DNA of 64,000 nt from JBGQOG01 sp052113705 (GTDB lineage Bacteria; Pseudomonadota; Alphaproteobacteria; Rhodobacterales; Rhodobacteraceae). The translations under genes and the position numbers were made by a program. Below are positions 43,522-52,668 of this stretch, piece by piece (positions within the stretch are counted from its first letter, which is position 1; every line of letters starts with the position of its first letter). The stretch covers positions 133,607-197,606 of the forward strand of contig NZ_JBGQOG010000008.1 in NCBI RefSeq assembly GCF_052113705.1. The letters run 5' to 3'. Under the pieces are notes generated by a model, which was given only the letters and a program-made list of their open reading frames with translations, was not told the origin of the DNA and did not search any database.

Positions 43522-46500
43522 TTTGCTGATGCATTGGCAATACTCGGAAGCAAGGCGGCGAGGCCTCCGGTGAACGCCTCTGCGTCATGCACCGGCGGTT
43601 TGATCCGAAACCAGGCCGCGTAGAGCGCGGGCAGGAAGAGCAGGATCATCACCGTGCCGACGGCGGTGCCGCCGATGAGCGTATAGGCCATCGACCCCCA
43701 GAACACCGAATGGGTGAGCGGAATAAAGGCGAGCACGGCCGCAAGCGCGGTCAGGATCACCGGACGGGTCCGCTGTACGGTCGCCTCGATCACCGCGTCA
43801 TAATCATCTAGGCCCGCGGCCCGATTGTCCTTGATCTGCTCGGTCAGGATCAGCGTGTTGCGCATCAAAATCCCGGCCAGTCCGATCAGGCCCAGAATGG
43901 CGTTGAAGCCAAAGGGCTGTTGGAAGATCAGCAGGGTCGGCACCACCCCGGCCAGACCGAGCGGCGCTGTCATCATCACCATGGTCATCGTCGCAAGGCT
44001 GCGAACCTGCAGGATGATGACAATCAGCGTCGCGGCAATCATCACCGGGAAGATCTTGGCCAATGCGGTATTGGCCTTGAGCGACTCCTCGATATTACCA
44101 CCCATTTCAATGCGATAGCCCGCGGGAAGCGTAGCGATCAGCGGCTGCAGCGCCGTCATCACCTGCTGCGAGACCTCGGGCGGCTGCGTCGCTTCATTGA
44201 TATCGGCGCGGACCGTAATCACGGGGGTGCGGTCCCGGCGTTTGAGGATCGGCTCCTCCATGCGGATTTCCGAATGCCCGATCTGATCGAGCGGCACCTG
44301 CCGGCCATCGCGGCTCATCAGCGAGAAATCCGTCAGTTTCGCCGGATCGAGGCGGCTGTCGCCCGCGCTGCGCGCCACGACCGGCACGTTGCGGATGTCT
44401 TCGCGCACCTGGGTGACGGGAATGCCGCTCAGCAGAAATTGCAGCTGTTGCCCGGCCTCGGCCGGAGAGAGATCCAGCAGGCTCAGCCGGTCCTGATCGG
44501 GGATAAAGCGCACCACCGGCGCCCGATTGCCCCAATCCCGGTTGGCCTGCCGGACGTCGGGCACGGTTTTCATCAGATCGAGCGCCTTGTCCGAGATGTC
44601 ATAGAGCGTGTCAGGATCCGGCCCCAGAATGCGGAACTCGACCGGGAAGGGGGTGAAAGGGCCGAACACCAGTTGCGTGACCCGCACCGAAGCCTCGGGC
44701 GCCAACCCTTGCGAGATCGCGTCGCGCAGCCGGTGTTTCAGTTCTTCGCGTGCCTCGGCATCGGGGGTGAGCACCACCAGCTTGGCAAAGGCGGGATCCG
44801 GCAGTTCCGGCGACATGGCGAAGAAGAACCGCGGTGCGCCCTGACCGATATAGCTGGTGACGATCTTCGCCTCCGGCTGATCCTGCAGCCAGGCTTCTAC
44901 CTTTTCCACGGCGGCTGTCGTCGTCTCGATGCTGGTGCCTTCCGGCATGCGCACCTCAACCAGCACTTCGGGGCGGTCCGAGGTCGGGAAGAACTGCTGT
45001 TTCACCGCGCCCATGCCGATGCCGGAGAGCACCATGGCGATCAGAACGACGGCACAGGTCATGAATTTGTGGCGCACGGTGAATTTGATCACATTGCGCA
45101 GGCGGCGGTAATTCGGCGTATCATAAATCGCGTGATGGCCGCCCGCGACCGGCTGGATCTCGGGCAGCATCTTCACGCCGAGATAGGGGGTAAAGACGAC
45201 CGCAACGATCCAGGAGACGATCAGCGCGAAGCCGACCACCCAGAAGATATTGCCCGCATATTCCCCGGCGCTCGATTTGGCAAAGCCGACCGGCATTAAC
45301 CCGATGATCGTCACCAGCGTGCCCGACAGCATCGGTGCCGCCGTATGGCTCCACGCATAGGCCGCTGCCGTGATGCGGTCCATGCCCTCTTCCATTTTCA
45401 CCACCATCACCTCAATCGCGATGATCGCATCATCGACGAGGAGGCCGAGCGCCAGAATGAGCGCCCCGAGCGTGATCCGGTCGAAGAACCGTCCGGTTTC
45501 CAGCATGATGAGGAAAACCACCGCGAGGGTCAGCGGCACCGCGAGCGCCACGACGATGCCGACGCGCCAGCCGAGGCTGACCAGGCTGACGAAGAGCACA
45601 ACGCCCAGTGCCATGGCGAATTTCAGCATGAATTCGCCAACCGCTTCGTTGATGTTGACCGCCTGATCGCTGACCTTGGTCAGCGACATGCCCAGCGGCA
45701 ATCTCTGCGCGATGGCGTCTGAGCGCGCCTCAAGCGCCTTGCCAAGTTCCAGCCCGTTCCAGCCCTGCTGCATCACCGCCGCAAGCATGACGGCGGGTTC
45801 GCCTTCGTGGCGGATGATATAGGTGGGCGGATCCTGATAGCCGCGCCGAACCTCCGCGATATCCGAGAGTTTCAGCGTCCGGCCGCCGGCCATGATCGGC
45901 GTGTCGGCAATGGCCTGAAGCGTGTTATAGGCGCCGTCAAAGCGGATGAAGACCTGCGGGCCGCGGGTATCGATCGAGCCGGAAGGGGTGACGGTATTTT
46001 GCCGTTGCAGCGCGCTGGCTATATCTTGTGCCGAGACACCCAGCGTTGCCAGTTTGTCGTAGGAAAACTCGACAAAAATCTGCTCGGGCCGCTCGCCGAG
46101 AATGTTGATTTTCTTGACGCCGGGCACATGCAAAAGGTCCTGACGGATCACCTCGGCCTGCCGTGCCAGGTCGCGCATGGGCAGACCTTTGGCTTTCAGC
46201 GCATAGAGCGCGAAGCTGACATCGGAATATTCATCGTTGATGAAGGGACCAAACACCCCCTGCGGCAGGGTGCGCGCCTCATCCCCCAGCTTTTTGCGCG
46301 CCTGATAGAACTCTTCCTCCACCGCATCCGGCGGCGTGCTGTCCTTCAGCGTGACCGTCAGATAGGCAAAGCCCGGCCGCGTGGTGGTTTCAACGCGGTC
46401 GTAATATTTCAGCTCCTGAATGCGCTTCTCCAGGGGCTCGGCCACCAGATCCTGCATCTCGCGCGCCGTCGCCCCCGGCCAGGCTGCGGTGACCGTCATC

Positions 46501-46640
46501 GTCTTGATGGTGAAGCTCGGATCCTCGGCGCGTCCGAGCTTGGCGAACGCATAGACGCCCGCCGCTGCGAGGAGCACGAGGAAGAACAGGGTGACGGCGC
46601 GTTCGCGCACCGCCAGCGCGGAAAGATTGAACCCCATCAA
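43518..46640 (-). CDS. RND efflux pump, inner-membrane transporter (second system)
   Basis: 1040 aa with the two-repeat RND plan. Proton-relay aspartates are in LALGLLVDDAIIAIEVMV. The position equivalent to AcrB Lys940 reads GILMRNTLILTE, with Arg instead of Lys, as in some HAE subgroups. It is coupled to the adaptor gene by ATGA. No outer-membrane channel gene is nearby, so it may borrow the one at 17.5-18.9 kb. Its operon promoter carries the TTTAGATTGC operator. Confidence 0.93.
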   Translation of the reverse strand: MMGFNLSALAVRERAVTLFFLVLLAAAGVYAFAKLGRAEDPSFTIKTMTVTAAWPGATAREMQDLVAEPLEKRIQELKYYDRVETTTRPGFAYLTVTLKDSTPPDAVEEEFYQARKKLGDEARTLPQGVFGPFINDEYSDVSFALYALKAKGLPMRDLARQAEVIRQDLLHVPGVKKINILGERPEQIFVEFSYDKLATLGVSAQDIASALQRQNTVTPSGSIDTRGPQVFIRFDGAYNTLQAIADTPIMAGGRTLKLSDIAEVRRGYQDPPTYIIRHEGEPAVMLAAVMQQGWNGLELGKALEARSDAIAQRLPLGMSLTKVSDQAVNINEAVGEFMLKFAMALGVVLFVSLVSLGWRVGIVVALAVPLTLAVVFLIMLETGRFFDRITLGALILALGLLVDDAIIAIEVMVVKMEEGMDRITAAAYAWSHTAAPMLSGTLVTIIGLMPVGFAKSSAGEYAGNIFWVVGFALIVSWIVAVVFTPYLGVKMLPEIQPVAGGHHAIYDTPNYRRLRNVIKFTVRHKFMTCAVVLIAMVLSGIGMGAVKQQFFPTSDRPEVLVEVRMPEGTSIETTTAAVEKVEAWLQDQPEAKIVTSYIGQGAPRFFFAMSPELPDPAFAKLVVLTPDAEAREELKHRLRDAISQGLAPEASVRVTQLVFGPFTPFPVEFRILGPDPDTLYDISDKALDLMKTVPDVRQANRDWGNRAPVVRFIPDQDRLSLLDLSPAEAGQQLQFLLSGIPVTQVREDIRNVPVVARSAGDSRLDPAKLTDFSLMSRDGRQVPLDQIGHSEIRMEEPILKRRDRTPVITVRADINEATQPPEVSQQVMTALQPLIATLPAGYRIEMGGNIEESLKANTALAKIFPVMIAATLIVIILQVRSLATMTMVMMTAPLGLAGVVPTLLIFQQPFGFNAILGLIGLAGILMRNTLILTEQIKDNRAAGLDDYDAVIEATVQRTRPVILTALAAVLAFIPLTHSVFWGSMAYTLIGGTAVGTVMILLFLPALYAAWFRIKPPVHDAEAFTGGLAALLPSIANASAK

Positions 46641-47755
46641 TAGGTCACCTCTGCCTGAACTTCTGTGCGGACTGCGGCGCCGTCCTGCAGGAGATGCGCT
46701 CCGAGGGCGACAATCTCCTGCCCCAGCGCAAGGCCGGTGACAGCGGCGGTCTCTTCCCCGAGTGCCTTGATCTGGACCGGGGCGAAATGCACCGTCGACG
46801 CGGCGCCATCCAGGGTCCAGACCCCGGTGCGGCTGCCGTCATCCAGCAGGGCCGCAATCGGGACCAGAACCTCGGACTGGCGTTCCGCATTGGTAATCGT
46901 GATCGTCACCGTCGCGCCGAGCGGCGCAGAGGCGGCATCCCCCTCAAGCACATAGCGGGCCTCATAGGTGCGGGTCTGGACATCGGCGGCGGCCGAAATC
47001 TGCCGCAGGCGGGCCGCGCCGCCCAAGCCATCGCTGCCATAGACCCGCGCCTCTGCGGTTGAGCCGAGCGCGGGCCGAATGGTTTCCGGCAGCGCGACGA
47101 CCGCTTCACGCGGGCCGGACTGTGCGAGCTGAATAACCGTCTGCCCGGCAGCAACCACCTGCTCGGGCTCCCCGAGCGCCGCGACAATGGTGCCGTCTGC
47201 GCTGGCGACCAGCGTGGAATAGGTCGCCGCATTCTCCGCCACTTCCGCCTCTGCCTGCGCGGCGGAGAGCTGCGCTTGGGCAGAATCCAGCGCGGCTTTT
47301 GCTTGCTCGTAGCGTTGCGGCGATGCCGCCAGGCCGTTCTTGACCAGAATGGCGTAACGTTTTTCATCCGCGCTGGCCTGAACGACAATCGCCTGCGCGG
47401 CGGCAACCGCATTGCGCCGGGCGATCAGGGCCAGCCGCAGATCGGTGTCGTCAATGCGCATCAAAGGCTGGCCTTTGGTAACCTCTTGCCCGGCATCGAC
47501 CAGCCGCTCGATGATCTTGCCCGGAACGCGAAAGCCGACATCGCTTTGAATGCGCGCCGCAATCGTTCCGGTGAAGGACCGCTCGGTTCCGGGCACGGCG
47601 GCGGTTTTTGCAACCTGGATCAGTGGAGGCACCATGCGCGAATCGGCGATGGATGCGGTGCCTTGTTCATGGCCCTGCGACATCAGCGCAAAAGCCGCGA
47701 AGCCGGAGGCAGAAAGAGCAACTGCACCAATGAGTAGAAGCCGTTTGTGCTTCAT
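46637..47755 (-). CDS. RND efflux periplasmic adaptor (second system)
   Basis: 372 aa. N-terminal hydrophobic segment (residues about 5-25), split lipoyl domain (IQSDVGFRVPGKIIERLVDAGQEVTKGQPLMRID and STLVASADGTIVAALGEPEQVV), helical hairpin rich in Ala/Gln, and barrel domains. First gene of the operon. The upstream 22-bp operator at 47822-47843 suggests control by the TetR protein encoded at 41.1 kb. Confidence 0.9.
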   Translation of the reverse strand: MKHKRLLLIGAVALSASGFAAFALMSQGHEQGTASIADSRMVPPLIQVAKTAAVPGTERSFTGTIAARIQSDVGFRVPGKIIERLVDAGQEVTKGQPLMRIDDTDLRLALIARRNAVAAAQAIVVQASADEKRYAILVKNGLAASPQRYEQAKAALDSAQAQLSAAQAEAEVAENAATYSTLVASADGTIVAALGEPEQVVAAGQTVIQLAQSGPREAVVALPETIRPALGSTAEARVYGSDGLGGAARLRQISAAADVQTRTYEARYVLEGDAASAPLGATVTITITNAERQSEVLVPIAALLDDGSRTGVWTLDGAASTVHFAPVQIKALGEETAAVTGLALGQEIVALGAHLLQDGAAVRTEVQAEVTY

Positions 47756-47821
47756 GCCCGATGATCCTCGTGAATGGGTGTGAAATCAGGTTATAGAGTT
47801 TGTGTGAAATCTATATGACTT

Positions 47822-47843
47822 ATGGATGCCATTCGCAATCTAA
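47822..47843 (-). promoter_or_regulatory. 22-bp operator upstream of the second RND operon
   Basis: On the minus strand: TTAGATTGCGAAT, then GGCA, then TCCAT, sharing the core TTTAGATTGC with the sites near 34.6 and 41.0 kb. It lies 67-88 bases before the adaptor start. Confidence 0.72.
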
Positions 47844-47969
47844 AATGATGTTGCGACACCGTTCCTGCCTTCCGACCATTGGCCGTGGCGAAATTTCCCG
47901 GGCTCTGGCTGTCAATCGGCGCCGAATATTGACCCACCGACACCGCCCGCATCGACCGTGTGCGCGCAA

Positions 47970-48130
47970 TCTTTGCTGCGCGTCGGCCTTGGGGGAAACG
48001 CACCGGCGGATGCGGCAGAGCGTCGGGATATGGGTGCGCGGATCCGCGATGTCGCCGTGGCACCCGATGGCGCGGTTTGGGTGATTGAGGTTTCCGATCC
48101 CGGCGCGCTGCGGCGTCTGGCCCCGGTGGA
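47970..48130 (+). pseudogene. remnant of a PQQ-dependent sugar dehydrogenase C-terminus
   Basis: The plus-strand frame gives MGARIRDVAVAPDGAVWVIE, then VSDPGALRRLAP, very like the last strands of soluble glucose/sorbosone-dehydrogenase-type beta-propellers (RIRDV, then PDG, then a final LxRLxP). Upstream sequence does not continue the protein and no start is present. The rest of the gap 47756-48266 holds the operator and a hairpin. Confidence 0.45.
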
Positions 48131-48178
48131 ATGCTCCGCAACCCTGGCACCGCCTGATGCTTCGCGAAAGCTGGGGTG

Positions 48179-48220
48179 GGATAGCCCGGTGCCCGCAGAG
48201 AGCGCAGACCCGGGCTATCC
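48179..48220. terminator. stem-loop between the sugar-dehydrogenase remnant and the beta-propeller gene
   Basis: GGATAGCCCGG pairs exactly with CCGGGCTATCC across a 20-base loop. It ends 46 bases beyond the stop of the minus-strand beta-propeller gene and could end that operon. Confidence 0.5.
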
Positions 48221-48266
48221 TGTTTCGTGGTGCGGGTCCGCCCAACTGGCAACCCCGACGCGACGG

Positions 48267-49682
48267 TTATTTGAGCGTCACTTTGGTAATCAGATCGCCC
48301 TGCGGATCTTCTGCGCTCAGGGATTTATTGACCACAAAGACAGTACCGGCGCCGTCGGTGGTCAGGTCATTGGGAAAGGAGCCAATCCGCAGATTGGCGC
48401 GGATCTGCCCCCCGGCATCCACCCCGGTCAATGTGCCCGCACCGCGGTTGACCACCCAGACCATGCCCGCCGCCGCCTTGACGCTCAGCGCCCCGGCGCC
48501 GGTGTCGACATCGTGCAAAACCGTGTCGGTATCCGGGTCCAGGATCATGAGGTTGTCGGAATCCTGCCCGGTGACCAGCAGATGGCCGCTGGTGCTGTCA
48601 AAGGCGATCCCCGTCGCATGGATTGTGCCCGGCAGCGCGAAAACCCGGACGACCTTGCGGGTTTCGGCGTCGATCACCGCCACTTCGCTGGTTGCACGGC
48701 TGGAGACAAAAATCCGCCCGCCCGCCGTATCCTGCGCAAGGTTCATCACATAGAAGTCGCTGCCGCGAATGGTTGAGGGGATCTCGATCACCTCCTGCGG
48801 TTCCAGCGTCACCGCATCAAACACATGCACCTTCGCCGTGGCCGATGAGGTGACATAGGCCAGGCCGCGCGCCGCGTCGATCAGAACCTCGCGGGCATGG
48901 TAGACTTGGCCTTCGGGGAATTGCTTCACCAGCGACAGATCGCTCTGGCGATAAACCGCGACGGAGTTCTGCGCGGTATTCGTCACCCAGATCTGGCCGC
49001 GTGTTTCATCAAGGCCGATGCCGAAAACCGCCACCGGATCATCCGCTGTGGCAGCGCCCGCCGCCTCTGCGGCGCCGGGGGCGGGGTTGCGCAGGGCCTC
49101 GGGGAAGGCCGGCGGCGTGGTTTGCCCGATCACCTTCAGGGTCGCCGGATCCAGCTTCAGGAGCGCCGAGGCGGCGGGGCGAAAGCTGGCGGTGGTCACG
49201 AACAGCGCCGCACTGCGGGCACTATAGGCAATCTGATAGAGGCCGGGTGCCGGGGATTTGACCTGAGTGACGGTGACCATCTCCTCTCCGGTCAGCGGCA
49301 CGTCGGGCGATACTTTCAGATCCACGAGGGCGGTCACCGAGGGGGCGGCGCCAAGGGCCACCACCGGATGCACCCCCAGCGCCGCATCGGCGGGCAGGGT
49401 AAAGCGGTAAGAAAGGTTGCCGTCCGCATCCGCCACCAAAGCCTCGGCGCCGGGCAGGATGCTGGTGCCGCGTTGCAATGTCAGCTGTTGGCCGGGGGCA
49501 AAGCCGGTGCCCTCCATCAACACCTCGGTGCCCGGAAAGATCGGGGTGCCGGGCGTCGCCGAAGATACGCGAAAACGCCCTGCCATGTCAGTGGGTTCGG
49601 CAAAAACCCCCTGCGCGGTTGCAGGAAGATGGGAGAGCAGCAGGGTCAGGGCGGCAAGGGCCAGCGGGGGGATACGGGTCAT
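48267..49682 (-). CDS. exported YncE-like beta-propeller protein
   Basis: 471 aa. Signal peptide MTRIPPLALAALTLLLSHLPATAQ, then an immunoglobulin-like region (GTPIFPGTEVLMEGTGFAPGQQLTL), then seven or so repeats of the YncE/cytochrome-d1 propeller kind (DETRGQIWVTNTAQNSVAVY, DTAGGRIFVSSRATSEVAVID, DSTSGHLLVTGQDSDNLMILD). No haem or metal motif is evident. Last gene of the TonB-receptor cluster. In E. coli yncE responds to iron, which fits, but its role is unknown. Confidence 0.8.
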   Translation of the reverse strand: MTRIPPLALAALTLLLSHLPATAQGVFAEPTDMAGRFRVSSATPGTPIFPGTEVLMEGTGFAPGQQLTLQRGTSILPGAEALVADADGNLSYRFTLPADAALGVHPVVALGAAPSVTALVDLKVSPDVPLTGEEMVTVTQVKSPAPGLYQIAYSARSAALFVTTASFRPAASALLKLDPATLKVIGQTTPPAFPEALRNPAPGAAEAAGAATADDPVAVFGIGLDETRGQIWVTNTAQNSVAVYRQSDLSLVKQFPEGQVYHAREVLIDAARGLAYVTSSATAKVHVFDAVTLEPQEVIEIPSTIRGSDFYVMNLAQDTAGGRIFVSSRATSEVAVIDAETRKVVRVFALPGTIHATGIAFDSTSGHLLVTGQDSDNLMILDPDTDTVLHDVDTGAGALSVKAAAGMVWVVNRGAGTLTGVDAGGQIRANLRIGSFPNDLTTDGAGTVFVVNKSLSAEDPQGDLITKVTLK

Positions 49683-49721
49683 CGGGAATCCTTCAGGTCA
49701 GGGGTCAGCAACAATCGGTGG

Positions 49722-51026
49722 TCAGTAGAAATCGGTGCGCAGGCGCCCGGCGGTGCGCAATTGCGCGAGCGATCCGGGGCCAAGGCATTCCTCCAGTGCG
49801 GCCAGCGCCGCCGCGCCGGGACCCTGTCCGCCACAGGCGAGAACCGCGGCCCCCGCCGCCACAAAGCGGCGCAGCGCCTCGGCCTGCAGCGGCAGCCAGT
49901 CCGGCAGCCGCCGGGGCGGTGTGCCCCGCGAGAGCGGCAGGTCGATCCGCAGGCCGGGGCGGGGGGAAGCGGTGAGCTCGGTCAGCAAGGGCAGGGCGGC
50001 GTGGCGTTCGCCGTGGATCAGCCAGACCGGCGCGTGACCGGGCACCGCCAGATGGGCGCGCAGATGTGCCAGCACCCCGGCAAGGCCGGTGCCGGTCGCC
50101 AGCAGCAGTTTGGGCACCTCGGCGGGCAGGGGGGCAACGCCGGGATTGTCGCGCAGGGTCATCCGCAGCTGGCCGTTCAATGCCAGCCCCGTGCTCAGCC
50201 AGCCCGACGCCAGTCCGGCGTTTCCGGCAGCGTCACGGCGGTGGCGCAAGAGCAGCTCGACCGTGCCCGTTTCCGCCAGCGAGGCCACCGAATAGCTGCG
50301 CCGCTGCGGGCTGCCATCGGGGGCGGTCAGCGTCACATCGGCAATCGCGCCGGGGCGCCAGCGGGGCGCGGGCCCGAGCGGTGCCAGCAGGAGACGGCAG
50401 ACGGGGGCCGTCTCTGTGGCGGGCGAGAGTGTTTCGCGCTCTATGAGCCGCCAGAGCCCCTCCGGTTCAGGATCGGTCCGGAGATCGGTCGCGGCGGCCC
50501 AACGGGCCAGATCAGCGGGAGCGCCACGGTCAACCTCGATCCGGGGGAAGATTGGCGCCGCACCGCATTCCTGGAGCCAGTCATCCACCGCGCGTCCAAA
50601 GCCGCAAAACGCCGGGTAATGGCGGTCGCCAAGCGCCAGGAGGCCATAGCGGAGGCCCTGCAAACCGGGCCGCGCGGCGGCAATGGCCCCGGCAAAGCGG
50701 CGTGCCGTGTCGGGGGCATTGCCGTCTCCGGTGGTGGCGACCAGAAACCAGGCCTGACCAACACCGGCCAGCGCGGCAGGGTCGATGCTGTCCAGAGGCT
50801 GCGCGGTGGTCCCCTTGGCGCGGGCCAGCTGTTGGGCCAGCTCAGCGGCCAGCCCCGATTGCGAGGCATAGGCGACGAGCGTGCGGGAAGCCACTGCCGG
50901 TGCGCCGTGCCGCCGGGGCCGCCAGCGGGGCAGGATCAGCCCGGCCCAGCACAGTCCGGCCCAGCTCAGGCCGGTGCCCGCCGCCAATGCCAGTCGCAGG
51001 GGGTCCACCGTCAGCGCATAGGGCAT
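49722..51026 (-). CDS. membrane-anchored flavodoxin/NAD(P)H reductase (CysJ-like)
   Basis: 434 aa. An N-terminal hydrophobic segment (about residues 10-35) anchors it in the inner membrane. A flavodoxin domain follows (TLVAYASQSGLAAELAQQLA, with phosphate-loop Ser/Thr; FLVATTGDGNAPDTARRF), then a ferredoxin-reductase-type part with RRSYSVAS (FAD), LLLATGTGLAGVLAHLRA (NAD(P)) and a C-terminal Tyr. It should pass electrons from NAD(P)H through FAD and FMN to a membrane partner, probably the PepSY protein encoded two genes upstream. ATG at 51026 overlaps apbE by 16 bases; the frame stays open further upstream but gives low-complexity sequence. Confidence 0.82.
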   Translation of the reverse strand: MPYALTVDPLRLALAAGTGLSWAGLCWAGLILPRWRPRRHGAPAVASRTLVAYASQSGLAAELAQQLARAKGTTAQPLDSIDPAALAGVGQAWFLVATTGDGNAPDTARRFAGAIAAARPGLQGLRYGLLALGDRHYPAFCGFGRAVDDWLQECGAAPIFPRIEVDRGAPADLARWAAATDLRTDPEPEGLWRLIERETLSPATETAPVCRLLLAPLGPAPRWRPGAIADVTLTAPDGSPQRRSYSVASLAETGTVELLLRHRRDAAGNAGLASGWLSTGLALNGQLRMTLRDNPGVAPLPAEVPKLLLATGTGLAGVLAHLRAHLAVPGHAPVWLIHGERHAALPLLTELTASPRPGLRIDLPLSRGTPPRRLPDWLPLQAEALRRFVAAGAAVLACGGQGPGAAALAALEECLGPGSLAQLRTAGRLRTDFY

Positions 51027-52030
51027 GCGGAAGTCTCCTCCTCGGGCCATCCCCAATCGGCCAATCCCCGGCTCGCACACCGCCGCATCTGCCCCGCAGC
51101 AGACACCGTCAGCAGCGCCGGAATTCCGGCACGATCGGCAAGGGCAAGCCCTTGATCGGGCGGCAGAACCATCAGCGCGCTGGCCCAGGCATCGGCCAGA
51201 GCGGCGCGCGGCAAAAACACATGCACCCCGCGCACCGGGCCGCGCACGGGCGTGCCCAGAACCGGGTCCAGACTGTGCGACCAGCTGAGCGCGGCCGTGC
51301 CGCAGCGCCGCTGCCAATCGCCCGAACCCGCCACCGCGCCGCCGTGCAGTGCCGCGAGACAGCGCGGCCCCGGCAGCCCCGGCGCGGCCTCCAGCCCGAT
51401 CCACCAGGGGCGGGCATCGGGCGTCAGGCCCTGCGCCTTCACCTCGCCGCCGATCTCGACCATATGGACCGCCAGCCCGGCCCGGGTCAGCAGGTCCGAG
51501 GCGCGGTCCACCGCCCAACCCTTGGCGATGCCCCCGAAATCGAGCCAGAGCCCCCCCGGTTGCCACAGCCTGCCCTCACCGTCGAAACGCAGATGCGTGA
51601 GGCCGGAGCGGCTGCGCGCCACCGCGATCTCTGCCGCGGTCGGCGGCTGATCTGCCGGGCCAGAGGGGCCAAATCCCCACAGATCGGCCAGACGCCCCAG
51701 GGCGGGATCGAGCGCGCCTGCGCATTGCGCGGACAGGGCCATTACCTCGCGCAGCAAAGCGGCCAGCGGCGCGGGCACCGGGTGCCAGCCCGGCGCGGCA
51801 TGGTTGTAGCGGCAAATGGCGCTGTCGGGTTGCCACAGGCTGAAGAGGGCAATCGTCTCGGCGCAGGCGCGCTGCACCAATGGCTCGGGGTCGGGCAGGC
51901 CCGGACAGGTCCAGAGCTGCACCTGCCAGCGCGTCCCCATCGACGCCCCTTCCGCCCGGCGCAGGACCCAGCCATCCCGGGCCCTGTGGCGCAGCGGTGC
52001 CGGATCAATCAGGACCAGATTCTCAGACAT
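51011..52030 (-). CDS. apbE: FAD:protein FMN transferase
   Basis: 339 aa. It attaches FMN from FAD to Thr/Ser of exported proteins. Family features are MGTRWQVQLW near residue 31, DFGGIAKGWAVDRASDLL and VEIGGEVKAQG. No clear lipobox or long signal peptide is seen, although such proteins often act in the periplasm. It overlaps the PepSY gene by eight bases and the reductase gene by 16, so all three are made together. Its likely substrate is the DUF2271 protein of this operon. Confidence 0.88.
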   Translation of the reverse strand: MSENLVLIDPAPLRHRARDGWVLRRAEGASMGTRWQVQLWTCPGLPDPEPLVQRACAETIALFSLWQPDSAICRYNHAAPGWHPVPAPLAALLREVMALSAQCAGALDPALGRLADLWGFGPSGPADQPPTAAEIAVARSRSGLTHLRFDGEGRLWQPGGLWLDFGGIAKGWAVDRASDLLTRAGLAVHMVEIGGEVKAQGLTPDARPWWIGLEAAPGLPGPRCLAALHGGAVAGSGDWQRRCGTAALSWSHSLDPVLGTPVRGPVRGVHVFLPRAALADAWASALMVLPPDQGLALADRAGIPALLTVSAAGQMRRCASRGLADWGWPEEETSACPMR

Positions 52031-52667
52031 GGACGAACAGCAAAAACAGGATCAGCGGCAGTGCAAAGCCACCGGCGGTGACCGGCCATGTTGCGGGGCG
52101 CGCCTTGGCATGCAGCGCCAAAAGCGCCAGCCCGGTCAGTGCAAAGGCCACGGAGCCAAGCGCCAGAAGGTCGATCACCAGACCCCAGGCGGGGCCGGTC
52201 TCACGCCCTTTGTGCAGATCGGCGGCCAGAGCGAGCCAGCCCTGACGGGTGATTTCAAGGGTTGCGTCGCCCGTCGCCCGGTCGAGCAGCACGCTGCCGC
52301 CGCCACCGGGCCGGGGCAAATCGATCCAGATCTCGCTGTCAGAATAATCGGCCAGACGGGTCTGCATCGGCTCTCCGGCCACGCGGGTCAGCCAGCGGGC
52401 AAGATCGGCGGGCAAAACGCCGCTCCCCGTCGTTGGCGCGCCCGCCATCACCGGGAGGAGGGCGGCGGGCAGCGGCACGGACATCTGCTCTGTGCTGGCG
52501 TTTGCACGGATAACCCCCGGATGGTTCAGCAAAAACCCGGTGGCTGCAAAGAAGAGAAGGATGGAGAGGCTCGCCCCGCCGGTCAGCCAGTGCCAGAGGT
52601 GCAGCTGCTGCATCCACCAGCTGCGCGAGGCCAGCGGCCGCCCGGACAGGATCGGGTCCGCCGCCAT
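52023..52667 (-). CDS. PepSY-associated membrane protein
   Basis: 214 aa. One membrane span near residues 28-48 (LTGGASLSILLFFAATGFLLNH), a periplasmic PepSY-like portion with VLLDRATGDATLEITRQGWLALAADLHKG, then two C-terminal spans. His residues in LHLWHWLTG, LLNHPG and DLHKG could bind haem, as proposed for related iron-reduction proteins. It lies between the DUF2271 gene (one base upstream) and apbE. Confidence 0.78.
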   Translation of the reverse strand: MAADPILSGRPLASRSWWMQQLHLWHWLTGGASLSILLFFAATGFLLNHPGVIRANASTEQMSVPLPAALLPVMAGAPTTGSGVLPADLARWLTRVAGEPMQTRLADYSDSEIWIDLPRPGGGGSVLLDRATGDATLEITRQGWLALAADLHKGRETGPAWGLVIDLLALGSVAFALTGLALLALHAKARPATWPVTAGGFALPLILFLLFVHV

Positions 52668-52668
52668 C

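Noticed and set aside
47791..48252. 153-codon minus-strand frame upstream of the second RND operon
   Set aside because: Pro/Arg-rich, no ribosome site, runs across a hairpin and an operator; no resemblance to known proteins.
48897..51155. 752-codon plus-strand frame over the beta-propeller and reductase genes
   Set aside because: Low-complexity Gly/Gln/Arg translation, no ribosome site; the minus-strand genes have signal peptide and cofactor motifs.
51026..51566. N-terminal extension of the flavodoxin reductase to 614 residues
   Set aside because: The added 180 residues are Gly/Arg/Ala-rich and lie wholly inside apbE in another frame; the ATG at 51026 gives a membrane anchor then a normal flavodoxin domain.
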